A DNA stretch of 22,397 bases from Euprymna scolopes. Lineage: Eukaryota > Mollusca > Cephalopoda > Sepiida > Sepiolidae. Under the pieces are notes generated by a model that was not told the DNA's origin, made no database searches, and saw only the letters and a program-made list of their open reading frames with translations. The position numbers and the translations under genes are program-made. Where the stretch lies: assembly GCA_024364805.1 (NCBI GenBank), contig CM044508.1, positions 42,141,628 to 42,164,024 on the forward strand, in the 5' to 3' direction. This document shows, piece after piece, positions 11,401 to 19,201 of the stretch (positions are counted from its first letter, which is position 1; each line of letters starts with the position of its first letter).

Positions 11401-14400
11401 CAAGTTAATTGATGAACATGTGCATTAAAAAATAAAGTATACGTTTGGTTGCTCTGGATGGCTTTCACCTGTTGCTGTCTACTCAACTGACTAAGAATTT
11501 GATTCTGGAGTAAAGTGGTAGATCAACGTTTCATCCATTGTTACATAATGATGCCAAAACACCTTTTTGTTGCACTGAAACAGTTGCAAACATGCTCTGA
11601 ATCAAGGATGCATTGTTTTTAATCGACTGACAAATGTTCATGCAAAAATGATGAATACACGGCTGCTTTTAGAGTCAGCATACCAACGTTTTACGATGGA
11701 GCAAAGTTGGAATAACACAAAAACCTTTAACAGTATTTTTCATCAATATATGAAATTCAGATTTTTCAGTTGTTTTTAGAGTTTGCAACAATGACTTAAA
11801 TAATTATAGCGTGTAAACTAATAATCTAACTAGGCTCACATTTTGGCATGTGTCATTTGAAGATTAATACTTAAAATTATTTTTAAATTAGTGGTGTGCT
11901 ATCTATATGTCAGGTTCAGGACATTAAAATGATCAGAACTTTGCCTATTTCATGGACTGGAATAATTTTACCAACAAAAAAAAAAAAAACATTAAAAAAA
12001 TCTGCTCCGTCAGTGATTTGGGACACTGATTTGCATTAAAAAAAAAAAATGTATCTTCAATTGCAGTCATCACTTTTATTATTTTGTCCTGCTTGATACA
12101 TTTTTTTTATTTTTATACAGATTTGACATAATGATAAAGAGCCTTTTTCTAAGAAAGTTTTTGAGCTTTCTACTTTAAGAAGACTTATATCTGCCTTTTC
12201 TTGTACTCAAATAAAGATGATATAGTTTAAAACGTGTTATTGAAAACATGGTGACTTCAGAGCGTGTCGCCAATCAAAGTAGATTTACCTGGAGCGGACA
12301 GACATTTATATAAGCTTGAGAACAAAGACTGTCTAAAGGTAAAAGGCAGCAAACTTAGTGGACTCATCACCTAACACTTGCATAATAACAACATCCCAGT
12401 TTCTTTGTTTTAATATATATCTATCATGCTCTCTCTCTCTCCCTCATTTTTTGCCACGAAGAAAGATTTGTAATTCACTTTGGAAGTGCAACTCATCGTG
12501 GACAGTTACATGTGAGTTCAACTCTCGAGTTTTTTAAGTGCTTGTTCAAATATAAAACTAAAAAATACATTTCTATAAAAACATGCAGTGTTTGCTTATG
12601 TGTTCAATTCCAGCAATAAAGCACCTGTCCAGATAATTAATACTCAGGAGAAAATTAATGACGTTAAGAACTTGACAAAAGACTTGTCAAGCAGACACGA
12701 CAGATGTCATATCAACCCCTCAATCCAAATGGGATGTGTTTAGCGTTCATCATCAGTGCACTATATTGTTTATTATTCTAGAGGAAGCTGGTTGTCGTGA
12801 CCAGAATGTAACAGCCATTCCAGAAACGTTCCATGACATGGACACACCATGTCATGGCAAACTCTGGCAAACAACCAGAACACACAGCAAGTCAGAGTTT
12901 TTACTCCCACACTTGGATCTACTTCCACTGCCACTCATTACACTGGGAAGGCTTTTTTGTAAGACATACTTTTATAATATTTTATCCAGCTTTATACATA
13001 TTTTGGTACTTGTAAAGTTTAATCAAAACATTGAAAAATGAAAATATTGAAAGAAAAAGGTTATATTGTACGTATCTGTTATGAAATGAAGTTCTCTGGG
13101 GAAAAAAAATTTCACTTAATTTCATCAAGTAGTTTTTTTTTATAGTGAAAAAACAATTTTTTATGATACCGAGCAAGAGTATTAAAGATGGGGAGGGAGT
13201 GTCGGCGCTTTAAATTGAGGCATCTCCCCGTGGTGTGTTAAAAAATTCCAAGATGTCTGACTTCAACGCGCTCTCATAAAAATGTATTTTTCTGCTGTAA
13301 ACAAAAAACTATTTTTTATAACAAGTTGTACATAGAGGAAGTTAGTTTTCATTCTCACACTAATATCTATATCCAATGTTATGCATGTATGCCATAAGAC
13401 ATACTTTTGCATGAGTGAGTAATCATAAGCTACCAAGATTATAGTAGTCCTAAAATTGTAATTCATTCAAAATAACGTTCATTGTTTTAATTGAACTGAG
13501 GGACATGAATACAAATGTGAAAGTAATAAATCCAATTCAAGGAATCAGAGTTTTCTTACTTCGTTCAAAATAATGGATCCACGTACAACTTCGTCATTCA
13601 AGTCAACATTGTAATGATCTTTTTCACCTAAATAAAAGAAAAAGAAAAATTAAATTAAGCAAACATTTAAAACAAAATAAATGACTAAATGGATTGGTTG
13701 TTTTTGTTTAAGGCATATGAACTATTCTCGAATTATTTAATCAAAAAATATTTTTATGCTTCAAATTCTTTATATCTTCAAATATCTATCCATGATGTTT
13801 GGTTTAATCGTTTTGTAGAAGAAAATTGTTTTTGCTTTTGACTTTGCAGAACATGATTGAGATTTGCAAAGGAAAAGGAGGGAAAAAAAAAAACAATAAC
13901 AGCAATGTTTGGTGCATTGTAGTTCAAGAAACCAGTATCATAAGACAGCCTGATCTGGTAGCACCTGATTACTATTATTACTCGGAGCCAAAGTAGATCT
14001 GGGAGCAATGATAACCAAGGGGCAACTCCCCATCCTCAAAACCTCCAAATGTGGCTTTACCAATGGAGTAAAAAATCTGTGTTTCAAATTTTTCTTTCAT
14101 ATTCTATTGTGAGATCATGTGACATTAATTGTGGACCTCGACGCTGCTGTGTGTGGCGTGGCTTTCTCCTTCATTTTTTTGTCATTGTCTCTAACACTGG
14201 CTCACAAGTATAAAAATAAACAACACAACAGAAAATATAAACTTTAATGCATTCTGTAGATCTAAATTGGACTCTGGGTGTGTGTGTGACACCAGCATGA
14301 AAAACAACTCTCTAAACGGTAACATCCACATCTTAAGTCATCTGCCAAGGCCATGTTTGTCAGTCAGTTGATCAATTTATCTCTCCATCTGCTCCGAACC

Positions 14401-17400
14401 ACAACCTACCTTCAACTACCACAAACTAAAAATTATCATCAATTATCCTCAACTAAAGACTGTCTGACAACTGCCGTAAAACTCACTCCCATCCTTAAAA
14501 CTGTTCATAAACTAACTCTAAACATATCAACCTCTATATCCAGTATTTTGTTTCAGTTACTGCCACACCTTGATTAACAATCCTATTTCTGAATGCCTTT
14601 TATGTGCCTTAGTGAACAACATTTTCCTCATTTTTTCTTCACTTAACACTGGAAGGGGGGGGGGAAGATGTCCATAACATCACACTATCTCCCACTTTCA
14701 AGATGAACCCTGAAAATGACAAAACATTACTATTTTTGGTAAGGTGGAAATCTCAGAAAATTAACAGTGATGAAATACTTGTTAAATGAAGCAAAAATGA
14801 ATTTTTTTGCACATTTTTACGTACCAAAAGACAAGAGAAGTTTGACAATGTTGTTTGAGTAAAGTGTGCTCGATTGTGTTGGCAAACGACTGGGCAGATC
14901 TGTGTATCCAATGTGCACCACATCGTTGTATTTGTACAGTTCACCGGGACGTGTCGTCTCAATATTGCCCCCAGCTTCAGCTGCTAAATCCACAACCACG
15001 GAACCGGGTTTCATGGATTCAATCATTGCCTTAAAAAAAGATAAAATTCATTCAATGTTTTGAATTATTTATATTAAGCAAAGGAACATAAATACAGTAG
15101 AACCACGGTATATGGTGACCGTAGGTTACGATGTGGAATACAATGTTTTTCTGACCCCTGGTTATGATTTTTGCCCTACCTTATGGTGTTATTTATGTTA
15201 TTTGATTATATAAATGTGTATTATATACTGTACTGTATTTTGTTACTAATTTTTAATGCCGTATCCTGTGGTCTTAGTGTACATGATAATATTTAATGCT
15301 ACTAAGATGAAACTCCTTTCCTTCAACAATTATAAGAAACCTTTCCAACTATAGATTGTCATAGTTAATAGCACATTACATGAAAGTCCATTAGTCAAGC
15401 ACCTCAGTCTAACATTCTTAGGTAACATGAATTAGAACAAATAGATAAAAGACACTGTGGCTGTTTTACAAGTAATTCAATGGAACGTGCTGCTATGAAC
15501 TTGCTGCACTGGTGCTCTCCTCCCTCAACATAAATATCCCTGACCAAGCCGACAATCAGCAAAATTCCACCCCTTCACTGTAGAGGTTCCGAGATGCAGG
15601 AAGGCTTGCTATTCTAATAGTTTTTTCTCCTTAAACTGCTTGCCTTTGCAATTTTCCCTGCTTCCTGTTTCTCCGACTGTACCCACATGTAAAGATTTAA
15701 ATGTAATGTGAACAAGCACCTTTCTGCACAATTCTCGACTTAAGATGCCCCTAAAATCACTGTAGTTTCTTATGCATCAGTGATAACATGTCTTGTTTAG
15801 GGTGAATAAGCTATAATATGAAAGGGAAAAAAAACAAAATATACATCTTGCTGCTTATTTTCTTGACAAGACATGGATAATACTTGTTTAAGGGCATTTC
15901 TTCCCTCAAGTTAAAATTTTGTTTTTAAATTATTTTTGTCAATAAATTAGAGAATTGTTTGAAAAAATTTTTTTTTAAAAATCCCTATTTATAAATATCA
16001 TTCATTTAGAAAAATTCAAATTCTCCCCTAGTTTTATAATTGGGAGACTAATATTACTCACATTCACCCCTAACAAGACATGTTGCCACTTGGACATAAG
16101 GAAGGAACGATTAAAAAGATGTTGGTTTACGTTACAAAGTCTAGTTGTTCAAGAGAAGAAACTATTAGAGTAGAAAGCTTTCTGGCATTTAGGAACCGCA
16201 ACAGTGAAGGGGTAATATTTTGTTGCTAAGTGGGTTTGTCGGGGGATATGAAGGTCGAGAGGACACTAGTGCAAGGAGTTCATCAGAGCACATTCCATTA
16301 AAATATTTGTAAAACAGGCAGAGATGCAGCATTGTGGTGATGGGACAGTGGTTGGGGCTTAGTCGACAAAGTGAGACCTATTAGATTGGAAACTTTTTTC
16401 TGGACCCTATCCAAGAGGGAGAGGCTAGTGGCAGATGCACCAGCCCAGACGTGACAACAATACTCCATGCATGACTTCAAAACCAGAAAACTGTTTCTTT
16501 TACTTTTAAACTATAGATAAATAAAATATTTATTTTTATTTATATTTAATTTGATTCTAAATTTAATAAATTTCAATTACTGTTAAATTTGATAGGCAAC
16601 ATATCTTAAAAAAAAATAAAAAAATAAAAAAAAAAGTCATTTATTTATCTCGCTTTAAACAAAATGTCCGGCAAAACCTGAGGAGCCCCTTTCATCAACA
16701 GACTCATTAGGATTTAATCAATGATCATAAATAAATAACTCGCAAAAACAGACTTATGTGGTATACGTGTAAATTTTACCGAGGAAGAGGGGGGGAAAAA
16801 AACAGGTGGGAATAAGAATAAAATACAATATAAAATATAAGTACGAATGAGGCAAGGGGAGAGTTAAAATATATCCCCAAATAAGTCTAATGATCTGACG
16901 AACTCATTCTGTCGACAGAGAGACGGTCTACGTGGGAGAATAGAGACCGACTCCAAAATCCGCAAGTGATTTTGAGAGTCAGCTTGATGCAAAATCCTAG
17001 AAAACTTTATTTTATACACATTGGCACATGCTGGATTTTCATAGAGGTGTTGGCCAATGGCAGATTCCAAGGTGGAAGAAAGAGAATAAGAGTAACAAGA
17101 CTCGCCCAATCTTATTTTTGCTGGAACATGATTGATTCGAGTCTGCAAATTTAAGGAGGTTCAACACACATAGTCGGCAGCGCACTGACAATTAAATACA
17201 TAAACTACATTATTTTTTTTGATGTTACACCAAAGACCAACGCAGAGCAACGGACGGGAAGCAATTTGACACAGATTTAATGATTCGTCTACCCAAACAC
17301 TGACCAGTCTCCCCAATCCAAGGGACCTTTAAGTAGACAGGACACCTGGAGGGACCAAAGAACGCAGGAGAATTATATTAAATTCTTTGGGTAACCGTTT

Positions 17401-19149
17401 TGAATGAAGATAACCTTGACGGTCTTAAATTCACGTTCTAATTTACCAGAAAAACAAATTCTAAAGGCTCTATACATTAACGTCTGAATAAGTCCAATTT
17501 TCTTGGAAGTAGGCACAAATGAACGCCAGTTTATATATAGGCCGGTAAATGTCAGCTTAGGATAGACTGTTGTAAGAAAAGAACTTTTACTGCGTTCAAC
17601 TAAAACGTCCAAGAAAGGCAAGCAAACATCATTCTCGTTCTCCATAGTAAATAATAATGTTGTATGGAGAGAATTGAGTTTGTTGAAAAATGTCTTCACT
17701 TCATTTTCAGAGGCAAAAGCTGTGAAGGTGCTGTCAACGTATCTGAAATATACTGATGGCTTCGATACATCATCAAACAATGCCGACTCGTAAAATCCCA
17801 CAAAAATATCAGCTATTGCAGGACCAAGGGGACTTCCCATATGAACCCTGTCGATCTGACTATGCATAACGTTGTCGAAGCTAAATTCTACTGCTTTAGA
17901 TTTTTTTCCTCTTTCCCTCGGTAAAATTTACATAAGTTTGTTCTTGCAAGTTATTTATTTATATATTTTATGATCAACGATTAACTCCTAATGAGTCTGT
18001 TGATGAAAGGGGCCTCTCGGGTTTTGCCGGCCATTTTGTTTAAAGCAATGTAGAAGTTCTGTACCGTTAAACAGCTATTTATTTATCTCTGAGGTTTTCA
18101 AAACCTTCCTACCATAACTGGAAGACTTCCATAAATCAGAGATGACAATAGCCTATAGCAAAACAAACAAAAAAACTGAAAGATATAAACTGATCCCCCA
18201 CTCATAATTCTAATTGTTTACTTTAAGTCCTTCAGCATGTTCACACAATCACTTAAAGTAGAATCTAATGTTTTGGATGAGAGTAGTGAAGGAGGTTAAC
18301 CTAAAAATAAAAATATTATATTTTATACTGAAAGCATTTTGCTTTGAAATTTGTAACATTATGTTAAAATTAGTTTTTAATCCTAAAAGGAAAATTCAAA
18401 TATTTTTTGCTTTCAATAAAAATTTAAAATATGAATATGTTTAGTACAAAGAATGAACAAAACCAAACAAAAATGGCCGTTCGCAAGAGAAAGACCCCCA
18501 AGTGTATATGAGAAAGAAAGGAAGAGACAGGAAGTTTTTGATGAATTAAAAATCTGGTATTCTTTTTACCTTCTCAATTATGAATTGTTTGAAGTTTAAC
18601 CTTTCCAGAGAGATAATAGAGTAAGATAAAATAAGACAAAAAAATAAATAAATAAAAAATAAAAAAAATAAAGCAAGAAATAAAAATAAATTATATAGTG
18701 AAGACAGATATTCATTATATATATATATATATTAGATAATGAATAAGAGGGTAGAGGTTTAGATTTCTAACCATGGGGTCCCGGTTTCAAATGTCGCTAG
18801 ATTCAGCCACTCTGATGAGTTGTAGACGACAAAACACATGTTAGTAGATAATTATATTTTAAACAATATATATGCTACTCCCCATTTGGGGGAACCAAAT
18901 GGATAAAAGGGAAAATTGTTCCTAACTTGCATTTAGGTAAAAATGCATTTTCGTATAAATAACTGAATTCATTAAAAAGTATCGCAAACAAAAACATATA
19001 CAAAACATCTACATAAAATGCGATACATCCAGTAGTAGCACTAGATAGCCCAGGGGTAGAGGTTTAGGCTTCTAACCATGGAGTCTCCAATTTCTAATCT
19101 CACTAGATTCAGCTACTCTGAGAAGTTGTAAATGCCGAAACGTGTCAGT

Positions 19150-19201
<52 letters not shown>

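Larger units (their letters stand above)
9744..13559 (-). other. NNT intron between exons D and E
   Basis: A 3.8-kb intron. It holds a Helitron-like 3' end at 10008, an assembly gap of Ns (10266-10753), a repeat motif at 11125-11290, a mariner transposase remnant at 11270-11690, and a CT run near 12428-12443. At 12100-13559 I see no gene and no element that I recognise. Confidence 0.8.
16652..18076 (-). mobile_element. Penelope-like retroelement copy, broken, with inverted terminal arms
   Basis: About 1.4 kb, orientation minus. Between 17870 and 17373 the translation shows the C-terminal half of a Penelope-type reverse transcriptase ([46 protein letters not shown]). Between 17370 and 16860 follow the linker ([14 protein letters not shown]) and the far end of the GIY-YIG endonuclease region ([36 protein letters not shown]). 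Inverted arms of about 140 bp lie at 16652-16795 and 17906-18046, nearly 90% alike by eye. A 13-bp target-site duplication brackets it. It is 5'-truncated and inactive. Arm similarity suggests a moderately young insertion. Flanking partial inverted copies are known for Penelope elements. Confidence 0.8.

Noticed and set aside
12736-13041. Open frame of 101 codons on the plus strand
   Set aside because: No similarity recognised and composition like the surrounding intron; two overlapping frames are open, as expected by chance.
15095-15260. CAGTAGAACCACGGTATATGG after TA, resembling a pogo/Tigger-type terminal inverted repeat
   Set aside because: No matching inverted end or transposase remnant was found nearby, so the resemblance alone is not enough for a feature.
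16966-17154. Plus-strand frame inside the Penelope-like copy
   Set aside because: Antisense shadow of the minus-strand endonuclease region of the element.
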